Assembly (NCBI RefSeq): GCF_000142905.1 | Contig: NW_013657617.1 | Span: 53,830 to 111,566, forward strand | From: Thecamonas trahens ATCC 50062 | Lineage: Eukaryota > Apusozoa > Apusomonadida > Apusomonadidae | Reading direction: 5' to 3' | DNA length: 57,737 bases | Shown: piece by piece, positions 13,056 to 22,803 of the stretch | Position numbering within the stretch: the stretch's first letter is position 1 | Layout: each line of letters begins with the position of its first letter | Translations under genes and position numbers: made by a program | The notes under the pieces: model-generated | The model's input: only the letters and a program-made list of their open reading frames with translations | Database searches by the model: none | What the model was told of the DNA's origin: nothing

Positions 13056-16000
13056 CTACACAGTGAGCTCGTAAGAGGAGGAGCCCGAGGGAATGAGCAG
13101 CTGGTTGTCCAGCATGTGCTGGAGGGCAACTGTGCCATCGGCGGCAACGGTGGCGTGGATGAGCCAGTCTTTGACGGCCGAGTGCGAGATGCGGGCAGGA
13201 GTGGGTGGCGGGGGGAAGAGGCTTGCGTTGCGCGCGGCAGCAATGATGGTGAGGCTGTCGACGAGGATCCAGGTCGAGGCGCCGGGCGAGCGCGGACGCG
13301 GGGCGTCGGCGTCGACGGAGCCGACGGCGAGGAACATATTCTCGTCGACGCGCAAGCGCGCGGCGGCTTGTCGTGCGCAGTCTGCGACGGCGGCGGCAAC
13401 AAGGACAGCTGCGCGGCGGGTGCACCACTCGACCGGGTCGTCGCGGTCAGCAGCGGAGATGTAGTCGGCGGCGAGAGCAGCGGTGGCGGCGACAGCACAG
13501 CCACGCGAGGGGAATCCCTCCATGGCGTGCTCGATGCCGGACCGGCGCGTGCCAAGGATGCGGACCGGATCAGTGGCAAGGTCGAGGCCGGCAAGGCGCC
13601 AGATGAGTCCACTGAGGACGGTAAGGGCGAGCGAGCCCGGGCACGAGGCGTGGGCAAGGAGCGACGCCCGCACAGACATGTACGACGCACGCACGCGCTC
13701 AAGCGTGGCAATGACCATCAGCATGTGCAGCGCGCCGTCGACCGACGAAGGGGAGAGATCGAGGTCGTAAAGTGCGAGACAGGCGACCCATGCAGCACGC
13801 CGGTGGCCGGCGACAAGCAGAGCACGAGCGTGGACAAGCCAAGCGCTACCGTAGACGACTGGCCCGGCAGGCGCAGCACCAGCGCGGATGAGAGGCCTGA
13901 TGATGGCGAGGGCGGCGGCGGGATTGTTGGCGGCGAGGGCGGCGGTGGCACGGGTAACTGCGACGGGCCCCGTCGGGCGCAGCGAGGCCAGCCAACGGAG
14001 GGCCAGCTTGGGCGCGTCGGCACGGGCAAGAAGAACGCGAGCGACGACATGATGCGGATGGACAGACTGCGGCAAGGGGTCGGAGGCGACAGCGGCGGCA
14101 ATGTCGTACGGGGCGACACGGACGCCGGCGATGAGGGTGAGGCGGGTCTCAAGAGCGGCGTGCCGAGCGGGCGGAAAGTGAAAGGCGGCAAGGAGGCTGA
14201 GGACAGCGGCGATGGCGCGGTGTGAGGTGGCGTCGGACCCGATAGCACCGTCTTCGAGCTCCTCAAGACAGGCTGTGGCGTAGTCAGCGATGGCGTTAGC
14301 ACAGGTGGTGTTGTCGCCGGGGTACACGGGCGGCGGATCGAGGAACGACTCGGCAAAGGTGGGGATGGCCGGCGAGTAGCGCGACGAGGCGATGGCGGCC
14401 TGGGCACGGAGCATGGGGGTAAGGACCGGAGGGGCCGACGGTGGGCGGATGCGATCGAGGAGCCACAGGCGCTCGCGGGCGTAGGCCGGGCTGCGTGTGG
14501 CGCGGGAGGCACAGAGAGCGGCAAGAAGGTCAAGGAGGAGGGCGATGTCCCAGGCGCGGCGGGCGTAGGGAAGGACAGCAAGCGGGTGGGCGACGCGCGG
14601 ATCGCCAGCGGCGGCCATAGCGCGGCCGATGTGGTAGGCCATACACTCGGCATGCGAGAGCGGAGTCGTGGCGTAGACGGCTGACCACTCGACGGCATGA
14701 GCAAAGGCAACAGCGCGAGCGGCGCGGACGGCGACGAGCACGCCCGCGGCGATGGCGCCGTCAAGCAGGGCGCTGAAGGACGCACGAGCAAAAGAGATCG
14801 TGGAGAAGGGCGGGGCGGCCGAAGCGGCAACAGCCTTGAAGGCTGCGACGAGGACGGTGAGTGGCGCGCGCCGGCCAACAGCCGCCACCAGCTGCAGAAA
14901 GTGGGCGGTGCCCAGAGAGTCAGCCGGCGATCCGTCGACAAAGGCCACCCGCTGATGGATGGCCCGAACAACTCGCGCCGCGCATCCATCGCTCGGCGCG
15001 TGCTGCATGCTGCGTACGCTCGAGGCTCTCGCCAGTCTGGCGGGAGGCTCGGGCGTCGGCGGACGTTCAGGAGGCGCTGGATGGTGGGGCGCAAACTCGG
15101 GCGCCGACATCATGGTCGCCTCGCTGCCCGAGCACGAGCTGGAAGTGGCGGCGGCCGGCGCAACCTTGCGGGTCGCGCGGCCGGTGTGGGATACGCGGCG
15201 TGATGGCGGGAGCGGCGGGAGCTGGAGCCGGGCCGGGTCTGTGGGGGGCTGCGAGCTGGGCTCGGGCTCGGGCTCGGCGCGGTGCGCGCGCGCCGAGGCA
15301 CCGACGGTGGAGCCCGACATCATCATCTGCCCGCGGACAGGAAATGAGAGTCTGCGACACGAGAGCTGAGCCGGCGATGGCGAGGGGAGCGGCGGCATGT
15401 CGTGGCTATTGAGTGGTGAGACGTTAGGGCACCTTGGGCGGGACTGGGCCGGCTTGGGTGCTGTCGAAGGAGCAGGAGAGGACGGCAGCGAGACTGTGCT
15501 AAGGCCTGGCGGCGGATGATGGGTGGATGTGGAGGCGGATGAGGCCTGGAGTGTGAGCGATAGTTGCGAGGCCGGGATGCGCCGCCCACTGTGCGATTCG
15601 TCGTGGGATGAGTCTGTGGCAGTGCGACCAAGGGTGTCGTAGGTGAGGGCGATGCGTGAGCCCGAGTACGAGGTCGGCTGCATGCTATCGGGGTCGTCGG
15701 ACGAGACGCCTGACCCGCGCATGCCCATGGCCCACAAGGCCGAGTGGATCGAAGAGCCACAGGAGAAGCCGGCGCCTGTGGGCGAGACCGGCGGCGAGTC
15801 GACGGAGGCGGCGGCCGAGGGGCGATGGCTGGGATGGGGAGGTTGTCGAGGGTGAGCGTGAGTGAGGAGAGCGAGGCGTCGCGCTTGGCGCCGAGATCAG
15901 CGTGGAGACACATCGGGCAGATGCCTGCAGCGGCCTGGCCCAGGACGGCGCGCATGGGCAGACCACCAACATCCGTCGCGGCCTGCGGGCAAGTGTAGAG

Positions 16001-18691
16001 CCGAACGGCGTAGACGCCATCGAGCGTCTCGGCGCCGGGCACCGTCGACGCGTACAGCATGTCGGTGATGCCTGCGGCGCCCCAGGGACCGAGCTCGGGA
16101 TCGAGGACTGGCCCAGGCTCCTCAGCGGTGGTGTGCGCTACTACGAGGAGACCCGAGACATGGGCGGTGACAACGTGCCGGAGGATGGCGTGGCTCGCCG
16201 GATCGATGGCCGCATACTGCTCGACCATCAGTGCGGTGGTGACCGGGTGGGTGCGACGGGTGCGGGCGGCAAGCCAGGCGCACAGTGCACGGGCGACCAG
16301 CGAGGCCACGTCGTCGGCGGCCCCCAGCAGCGGCGCGTCGTTGATGAGGCCTGGCGCAGCAGCGGCGATAGTGCCGACCGACGACGGCGATCTAACTATG
16401 CTGGACTGCATCGAGCGGGTTGAGGCAAAGGAGTTGACTCGAGGATGCAGGGTCGGCTCCATCCATGGCCGCCGCAGAGCCAGGGCCATCGCCAACAGCG
16501 AATTTGCGGGCGAGATCCTGCTTGGACCACGAATGACGTCGGCGAGGATGGCTGTGTGGGCCTTGTCGAGCTCAAGCGCGGCTGCGTCGGCGATAAAGGC
16601 ATTGACGACGGCTACCGGCGCGGTTGAGGCCTTTTGGAGCGGATCGCCGCCATAGAGCACCCACAGTAGGCGCTGCACTGTGTGAGGAAAGGCAGGATAG
16701 GCGGCAGCAGCTGAGGTGTGGATAGACGGCGTCACAGCAGCGAGGATGACGGCGGAAGGCTCTGATCCGGAGGGATGGACGGGTGCAAGCTGCGATGCCG
16801 CGCGCAGCTGGCGACGGAGATGGAAGAGCAGCAGAGGGATGGCATCGCTCGAGGGCGCGTGCTGGTCGGCAGTCGCCACAGTGATGACTGCGGACGGCCC
16901 TCTGAGACGGCGCGGAGAGCGAGCTCGAGGTGAATGGCACAGACGGCGGAAGGCACGCCGATGGCGGCGCGCCATGCGGCGATGAGGGCAACAACGCTCT
17001 CGCTTGGCAGCGCTCGGCCGTGAGCGAGGCCACGAAAGACTGCCGCAGCGGCGTCAAACTCTTTGTGGACAAGGTAAAGATGGGTAGCGTAGCGGGCGCG
17101 GATGAGTGGATAGCGGATGAGCCGGCTCAAGCGCAGGTTGCGGATGACATCAACGCCAACCCGACCGAGGATGGGTGCCAACCGGCGATCGATGACGAGA
17201 GCAGCGATGGGCGCTGGGCTGTGCGAGGCGAGGGCACAGAGAGTGCCGGCGACGAGACCGGGAAGCAACGAGCAGAGAGCTAGGATGCGAGGAGCACCCG
17301 GCGCAATGGCCAGGGCGTGACATTCTCGCAACCTTGCGCCGGAACTCCGCACTCCATGCGGCGATGAGGGCAACAACGCTCTCGCTTGGCAGCGCTCGGC
17401 CGTGAGCGAGGCCACGAAAGACTGCCGCAGCGGCGTCAAACTCTTTGTGGACAAGGTAAAGATGGGTAGCGTAGCGGGCGCGGATGAGTGGATAGCGGAT
17501 GAGCCGGCTCAAGCGCAGGTTGCGGATGACATCAACGCCAACCCGACCGAGGATGGGTGCCAACCGGCGATCGATGACGAAAGCAGCGATGGGCGCTGGG
17601 CTGTGCAAGGAGAGGGCACAGAGAGTGCCGGCGACAAGACCGGGAAGCAACGAGCAGAGAGCTAGGATGCGAGGAGCACCCGGCGCAATGGCCAGGGCGA
17701 GCGCGGCGGTGCTGATGCTGGCGTAGCAGGCCGAGGTGAGGATGTCGACCCGGCGGCGGCAAGACGGCGCGAGGCGCGCATGGGCAATGGCAGTGGCCGC
17801 AGCAGTAACAGCAACAGTGGCGGCGGCAGAGACAGACGAGCACAGCTCCATGACGACGACGACAGCGACGGCAGCGAGAACGCGGGCGATAACAGCGCAG
17901 CCACCGGTGATGGCAGCAAAGACACCCGGAGCAAGCTCATCGGTGGCGTAGGTGTCGACGTGAAAGGCAGTAATGATGCCAAGGGCCAGGTGTGCAGCGA
18001 TAGCGAGACCAAAGACGGGAGCTAGGCCACCAGCGCTAGAGCTGGCGCCTGCTACACACAGTGCCAGAACCGGGAGGAAGAGCGGGCCGTAGATGACAGC
18101 GCCGGAGAGGCGGAGGATCGCAACGAGCACAGCAGGCGGCCCAGTTGGGCGGCATGCCACTGCAACGGCAACAGCCATGGCTACCATCAGCGGCAGGACC
18201 GTGGTGGCCAAAGCGGTCGGGACGATGGCAAGCGGGACGGTATGGAGGGCATCGCAGAGGCAATGCGGCGTAAACGCCAGAGCGATGAAGAGGGCAGCAT
18301 CGACGAGGCGAGTCAGAAGGCCAAGGATGGCGGTACCCGGAAGTGGACTATCAACGAGCGCAATGATTGTGCCGTGAAAGGCCCGCGAGAGCGGTGCGGA
18401 TGAGTGGGGGAGTATCTTGCTGCGCGACATGACACCTTGGATCTCGGCCGGCTCGCAGCGATCGCGTAACAGCCACATCATGTGGCTGCGCGGAGTGCGC
18501 ACAGGCGGAGCCTCCGGCGGACGAGGGTCAGCGACAAATGCGTGTGAAGATGATGATGACGACAACGACGACGATGACGGAGCCCTAGTTGGCGACGAGG
18601 GTGCGGGCGGGAGGGAGACGCCCGAGTCGGTCGATTCGGTCGAGGTCGTACTGGCGCCGTCCGAACAGCGCGCAGACGAGTGGGACGCCAT
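13056..18691 (-). CDS. Polytopic membrane protein with long helical (TPR-like) cytosolic region; three exons, tandem duplication inside exon 1
   Basis: The chosen ATG is at 18691 (MASHSSARCSDG...). Exon 1 runs 18691-16941, exon 2 16887-15912 and exon 3 15828-13056. If one copy of the 382-bp-period duplication is discounted, the total is 5118 nt, exactly 1706 codons, with consistent phases 1 and 2 at the introns. That arithmetic supports the model. A Ser-rich N-terminus is followed by about seven or eight hydrophobic helices (roughly 18385-17580), then a His/Leu-rich segment (...RARYATHLYLVHKEFDAAAAVF) and a long Ala/Leu-rich helical region with TPR-like spacing to the C-terminus (...SSSYELTV). 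A CPMC motif occurs near the second intron. A membrane N-terminus followed by helical repeats recalls the TmcB/TmcC family of protist membrane proteins, but I cannot confirm this. The start is uncertain because the sequence upstream is simple repeat and a gap. Function unknown. Confidence 0.6.
15829..15911 (-). other. Likely 83-nt intron
   Basis: Reading the minus strand, the donor is GTGTCTCC (15911 downward) and the acceptor CCTCCCCATCCCAG ends at 15829 behind a C/T-rich tract. Length 83 (2 mod 3) is what the frame change between exons 2 and 3 requires. The flanking frame on either side degrades to Arg/Pro/Thr-rich noise if read through. Confidence 0.55.
16888..16940 (-). other. Likely 53-nt intron
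   Basis: Minus-strand donor GTGCCATT at 16940 downward, acceptor GTCCGCAG ending at 16888. Its length (2 mod 3) links ...AAIGVPSAV to ITVATADQHAPSSDA. Other GT/AG pairs nearby either give the wrong phase or are too short. Confidence 0.5.
16972..17317. repeat. Tandem duplication copy 1 (346 bp)
   Basis: Nearly identical to 17354-17699 (about four mismatches in 346 bp), period 382, separated by a unique 36-bp linker at 17318-17353. Both copies encode the same ~115 residues (LALCSLLPGLVAG ... VVALIAAW), but the period is 1 mod 3, so the two copies lie in different frames. Confidence 0.95.
17354..17699. repeat. Tandem duplication copy 2 (346 bp)
   Basis: This is the partner of 16972-17317. On the coding (minus) strand it is the 5' copy and is in frame with the upstream membrane helices. 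The copy at 16972-17317 is in frame with the downstream exon. Confidence 0.95.
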
Positions 18692-19283
18692 ACGAGATGT
18701 TTGCGACGAGAGATGGAAGAACGACGATGATGACGAGGAAGCAGTAGCATTTGGCGGAGCGGGCATCTGCGCTGAGCGAGAGAACGAGCGCGAGAGCCGC
18801 CGAAGACGCCCTTGCTGTTGACTTCGTCTGGGCGAGGCTGGAAAGTCTCGCGGCGCGGTCGGAGCGGCGACGCCAGGGTGTGCCGTCGTCAGCAAGAGGC
18901 GATGGTTGATATCGATAGGGCCGTTGTTCACAATGGCTGGCACGATGGGGTCTGCCGGCCCGTGGCCTCTTGTGGGCGGTCTCTCCGGAGCCGCTGTTTC
19001 TGAACCGCGGCGACGTTTTTGGTCATGATGATGGGACGAAAGTGATGATGGTGATGACGATGACGAAGGTGATGACGATGGTGATAACGATGAGAATGAT
19101 GATGATAGTGATGATGACGATGACGACGATGATGATAACGATGATGACGATTGATGATGATGATGAGTCCATAGAGAGCCATGATCTTGGCGGTAATGGT
19201 GAGCTTGGGAATTTGGATAAGACAGAAAAAATTGGCACATCCGTTTCCCCCCCAAAAAAACGTCAGCACGGAACGGATACCCG
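18692..19283. other. Low-complexity and intergenic sequence between two minus-strand genes
   Basis: From ~18970 to ~19170 the plus strand is an irregular (GATGAT/GACGAT) microsatellite. It is followed by a C7A7 block (19249-19262) and the assembly gap. A minus-strand open frame crosses it, but only as poly-Ser/His. I see no gene here except possible N-terminal extension of the downstream membrane protein (18692-18960). Confidence 0.6.
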
Positions 19284-19462
19284 NNNNNNNNNNNNNNNNN
19301 NNNNNNNNNNNNNNNNNNNNNNNNNNNNNNNNNNNNNNNNNNNNNNNNNNNNNNNNNNNNNNNNNNNNNNNNNNNNNNNNNNNNNNNNNNNNNNNNNNNN
19401 NNNNNNNNNNNNNNNNNNNNNNNNNNNNNNNNNNNNNNNNNNNNNNNNNNNNNNNNNNNNNN
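19284..19462. other. Assembly gap (179 N)
   Basis: Undetermined bases. The left flank ends GATACCCG and the right flank begins CGGGTAGA. The gap removes the 3' end of the VPS9-like gene that reads into it from the right. Confidence 1.
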
Positions 19463-21667
19463 CGGGTAGAGGCGCGGCCACGGCGAAGTGCCGGCAAGGG
19501 CTGTGGCGAGCGCGCCCAAGTGGTCGGCGAGCTCACCGCTGTCCGCCAGCGTCAGGTAGCCGCCCGAGACAAAGGCATTGTCGATGCGGAGCGGAAAGGC
19601 CTCGGCTGTGGTACGCGCCACGAGGCTTGTGGCCAGGCACTCGAGCGAGGTGGGCACGTACACGGCGAGGACATCTTCCCATCCGAGCGGAGCGCCAGCA
19701 ATGCGCCCGGCGAGGTGGGCGAGGGTGGCGGCGGTCTTGACCGCGAGGACAAGCGAGTCGGTGGCGGTGGCGAACGGCGCAAACGACGCCATCTGCAGCT
19801 GCTCCAGCATGGCGATGGCCCGGGCATGCGCCTTGCGCGCGGCATGGACACGAGAGCCGAGGCAAGCCACTCTGGCGGCGGCGGCCCCATCGTCATCACT
19901 CCCGACACCGGCGGCAACCACGTCCGGATGCGCAAAGTATGCGGCGTGCCCGACAACGTCGCGGAGCTCGCCAAAGTGACTCAGCGGCGTGAGCGCGCGC
20001 AGCCCGTCCTTGGCGGTGGCGACGGTGGTGGCCATGGCGGCGCAAAAGGCTTCAAATGGCGAGCGTGCAGCCTTGGCGGCAGCGAGCGCAGCGGCAGCCG
20101 AGCTTGGCGATGCTGACGACGCCGTGGCCGAGCGCAGCGGCGACGCCGGCGGCGATGGGCGCGGCGAGCCTGCACCCGACGGCGGCGTCCGAAGCGCAGC
20201 CTTGCGCGAGGCCATGGCCAGAGAGGCCAGCGCCGCCGGTGAGCCAGAGCGCATGGCGCTCGTCACGGCCAGCCGCGGCGTGACCGGCGCGGCAGCGGCG
20301 AGATCACCCGAGGCCACAAAGGCGGCAAGCGCTGGGGCGTGATCGTCACGGTGTGCGGCGAGCCACGCGGTGAGCCGCGAGGTGAGCTTGCGGAGCGCAC
20401 GCGCAAGAAGTGCGTCGCGAAAGGCGGCAAGGTGCGGGCGCGGTGCGTCGGGCGGCGGCGGGTGTGAGGTGAGGAGCGACGAGACGACGTCGACGACAGA
20501 CTTGAGCTCGGCATGCGAGAGGGTGAACAGCTTGGGTCCGCGTGCCAGGCTCTGAACCCGCAGCTCGACGATGCGCAGAAGAACGGCGCGCTTCTCGGCC
20601 AGAGCTGCAGCATGGTCGTCGTCGAGAACGAGGGCGTCGAGCTCGTGTGCCAGCGCCAATAACTCGGCCAGTGCGAGCGAGGTCACGTTCTCCGGGAGCG
20701 AGACAACAGCTGACGACGGCAGCGAGCCGAGCGTCTCGCCCACAATCAGCGTGGCGCTGGCGTCGGCAATGGCTGTGGCGAGCGACTCGGCGGCGGCGGA
20801 AGCGTCGTCGGGCACAACCAGGATGTAACGTGTGGCGTCCGAGTCGTGGAACCGCGAGTCGAGTGGCACTGGCGGGCTTGGCACCGGCTGCTGCTGCTGC
20901 GGCAGTGCAGCAGACAGATCCAGAGGTGGGACTTGCGGCGGGAGGCCGGTGGCGGCCGGCGAGAGTGAGGTCTCAGCGACCTCGCCCAGCGACGGCGGCT
21001 CGTGCGCACGGGCTTTGGCGTTAGTGTCGGCATCTGCGTCGTCCGTGGCAGCGGACTCGAGCGTCCACGGCGGTGGAGTAAACAGGGCCCGCTTTGCAGC
21101 CGCGAGGCTTCTCGGCGCGTCCTCTGGCGGCCTGTCCGCCGGCGGCCCTCTTGACGATGGTCTCGGCGACGGCCTCGGCGACGCCCTAGGCGACGGCCTC
21201 GGCGAGCGGAGCTGTGACAGCGCGCAGCCCTGGAGCCAATCCAGCGCGCAGAGGACGTTTGCGAGATCGATGGCAGCCAGTCGCGGGAGCCTCTCTCCGC
21301 CGCGCAGCGGTGGCTCTGCTCGCAGGCTCCCCGCCGGCGCGGCGTTGGCCCGAGCGAGTCGCGAGTTGTGCGTGGCGGGCGGGGCGGATGGGGGGTGGCC
21401 GCGGTCGGCAACAAATTGTTTGCCATGGTCATGCCCACCCCCCGTCGGTCCACCCGACGCGCCCCCCGCCCCGCCCACCAGTCGGTCGGCGAGGACGGCA
21501 TGGAGGGCGGCGTGGAGAGCGTCGGCCACGGCACGTCCACCGAGTCCGCGGCCGGACGCCGGCACGGTTGCGGTGAGGGCCGAGAGCAGAGCAGCAGTGT
21601 CGGTGGCTGTGAGGACGTGTCGTGGTGGCCGTGCCCGCCCCCGCAAGCGAGAGCCGCGTCCGCCCAT
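19463..21667 (-). CDS. VPS9-like domain protein, 3'-truncated by the assembly gap
   Basis: The ATG at 21667 (MGGRGSRLRGRARPP) opens 735 codons that run into the gap. Upstream in-frame residues are translated minisatellite, so this ATG is preferred. The N-terminal half is Ala/Leu-rich helix with Pro/Ser linkers. The last ~100 residues before the gap have the VPS9 pattern: a DSLVLAVKTAATLAHL helix, GWEDVLAVYV (compare the family's DDLLPVLIYVL) and SGGYLTLAD (compare GYxLTxLE). VPS9 domains are guanine-nucleotide exchange factors for Rab5-type GTPases on endosomes. The match is by eye, and some hallmark acidic residues differ (GWED for GADD). It could instead be an unrelated helical protein. A sense-strand poly-C tract (plus-strand G run 21692-21720) lies 25-53 nt upstream of the ATG. 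Confidence 0.5.
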
Positions 21668-21691
21668 GCTGGAGGCTGTGTGTATGTGTGT

Positions 21692-21720
21692 GGGGGGGGG
21701 GGAGGGGGGGGGGGGGGGGG
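21692..21720 (-). promoter_or_regulatory. Poly-C tract (sense strand) upstream of ATG
   Basis: An 11-G run, one A, then a 17-G run on the plus strand, just upstream of the minus-strand start at 21667. It belongs to the recurrent class of C tracts 5' of starts in this window and could also fold as a G-quadruplex. Confidence 0.5.
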
Positions 21721-21780
21721 TGTCCTTCGGGGACAATCGTTGGCTTTTGACAGTTGCAGAATAATGGTTGGCCAACGATT

Positions 21781-22425
21781 GTGAGGGGAATAATCGATGG
21801 TCATTGATGGTTGTTGTTGGGCTGTGAGGGGAATAATCGATGGTCATTGATGGTTGTTGGTGGGCTGTGAGGGGAATAATCGATGGTCATTGATGGTTGT
21901 TGGTGGGCTGTGAGGGGAATAATCGATGGTCATTGATGGTTGTTGGTGGGCTGTGAGGGGAATAATCGATGGTCATTGATGGTTGTTGTTGGGCTGTGAG
22001 GGGAATAATCGATGGTCATTGATGGTTGTTGGTGGGCTGTGAGGGGAATAATCGATGGTCATTGATGGTTGTTGGTGGGCTGTGAGGGGAATAATCGATG
22101 GTCATTGATGGTTGTTGGTGGGCTGTGAGGGGAATAATCGATGGTCATTGATGGTTGTTGGTGGGCTGTGAGGGGAATAATCGATGGTCATTGATGGTTG
22201 TTGGTGGGCTGTGAGGGGAATAATCGATGGTCATTGATGGTTGTTGGTGGGCTGTGAGGGGAATAATCGATGGTCATTGATGGTTGTTGGTGGGCTGTGA
22301 GGGGAATAATCGATGGTCATTGATGGTTGTTGGTGGGCTGTGAGGGGAATAATCGATGGTCATTGATGGTTGTTGGTGGGCTGTGAGGGGAATAATCGAT
22401 GGTCATTGATGGTTGTTGTTAGTCC
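21781..22425. repeat. Minisatellite, 15 copies of a 43-bp unit
   Basis: The phrase GTGAGGGGAATAATCGATGG recurs exactly every 43 bp from 21781 to 22383 (15 occurrences). Units are nearly identical and vary mainly at TTGTTGTTGG versus TTGTTGGTGG. The array fills most of the space between the divergent starts at 21667 (-) and 22523 (+). Core: AATAATCGATGGTCATTGAT. Confidence 0.97.
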
Positions 22426-22427
22426 CC

Positions 22428-22500
22428 CTCCCCCCCCCCATGTGCGACCCCTTCCCCCTCCTTCCCTCCCTCCCTCCACCCCCCTCCCCCTCCCCACCAC
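22428..22500 (+). promoter_or_regulatory. C/T-rich leader with a C10 run
   Basis: Starts directly after the minisatellite and ends about 20 nt before the ATG at 22523; includes C10 at 22430-22439 and several CCCTCC blocks. It is one of the recurrent pyrimidine tracts 5' of starts. Confidence 0.4.
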
Positions 22501-22522
22501 CACTCCTCCCCACCTCCCCACC

Positions 22523-22772
22523 ATGCGCAAGTGCTCGATATGCGGGCGTGACCAGGACTCCTCGGCCTTCTCCAAGTCGCAGTGGAAGAAGGGCACAGCA
22601 GCAAAGTGCCGGACGTGCGTGGCCTCTCCCCCGCCTGCCTCCCTCCCAGCTGCCGACCACGAGCCCGTGCCTCCCGCTGCTGCTCCTGCTCCTGCTCCCG
22701 CTGCTCCTGCTCCTGCTCCTGCTCCCGCTGCTCCTGCTCCTGCTCCTGCTCCCGCTTCCGCCACTGCTCCCG

Positions 22773-22803
<31 letters not shown>

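Noticed and set aside
16888-16908. An 8- or 21-nt GT-AG segment as the intron in the membrane-protein gene
   Set aside because: Far too short for splicing (and 21 nt has the wrong phase); the 53-nt candidate fits both phase and size.
18928-19283. Poly-Ser/His minus-strand coding across the microsatellite
   Set aside because: Pure translation of a GAT-type repeat bordered by a gap; composition unlike the flanking proteins.
21781-22425. CRISPR array
   Set aside because: Units are contiguous direct repeats without variable spacers, in a eukaryotic context.
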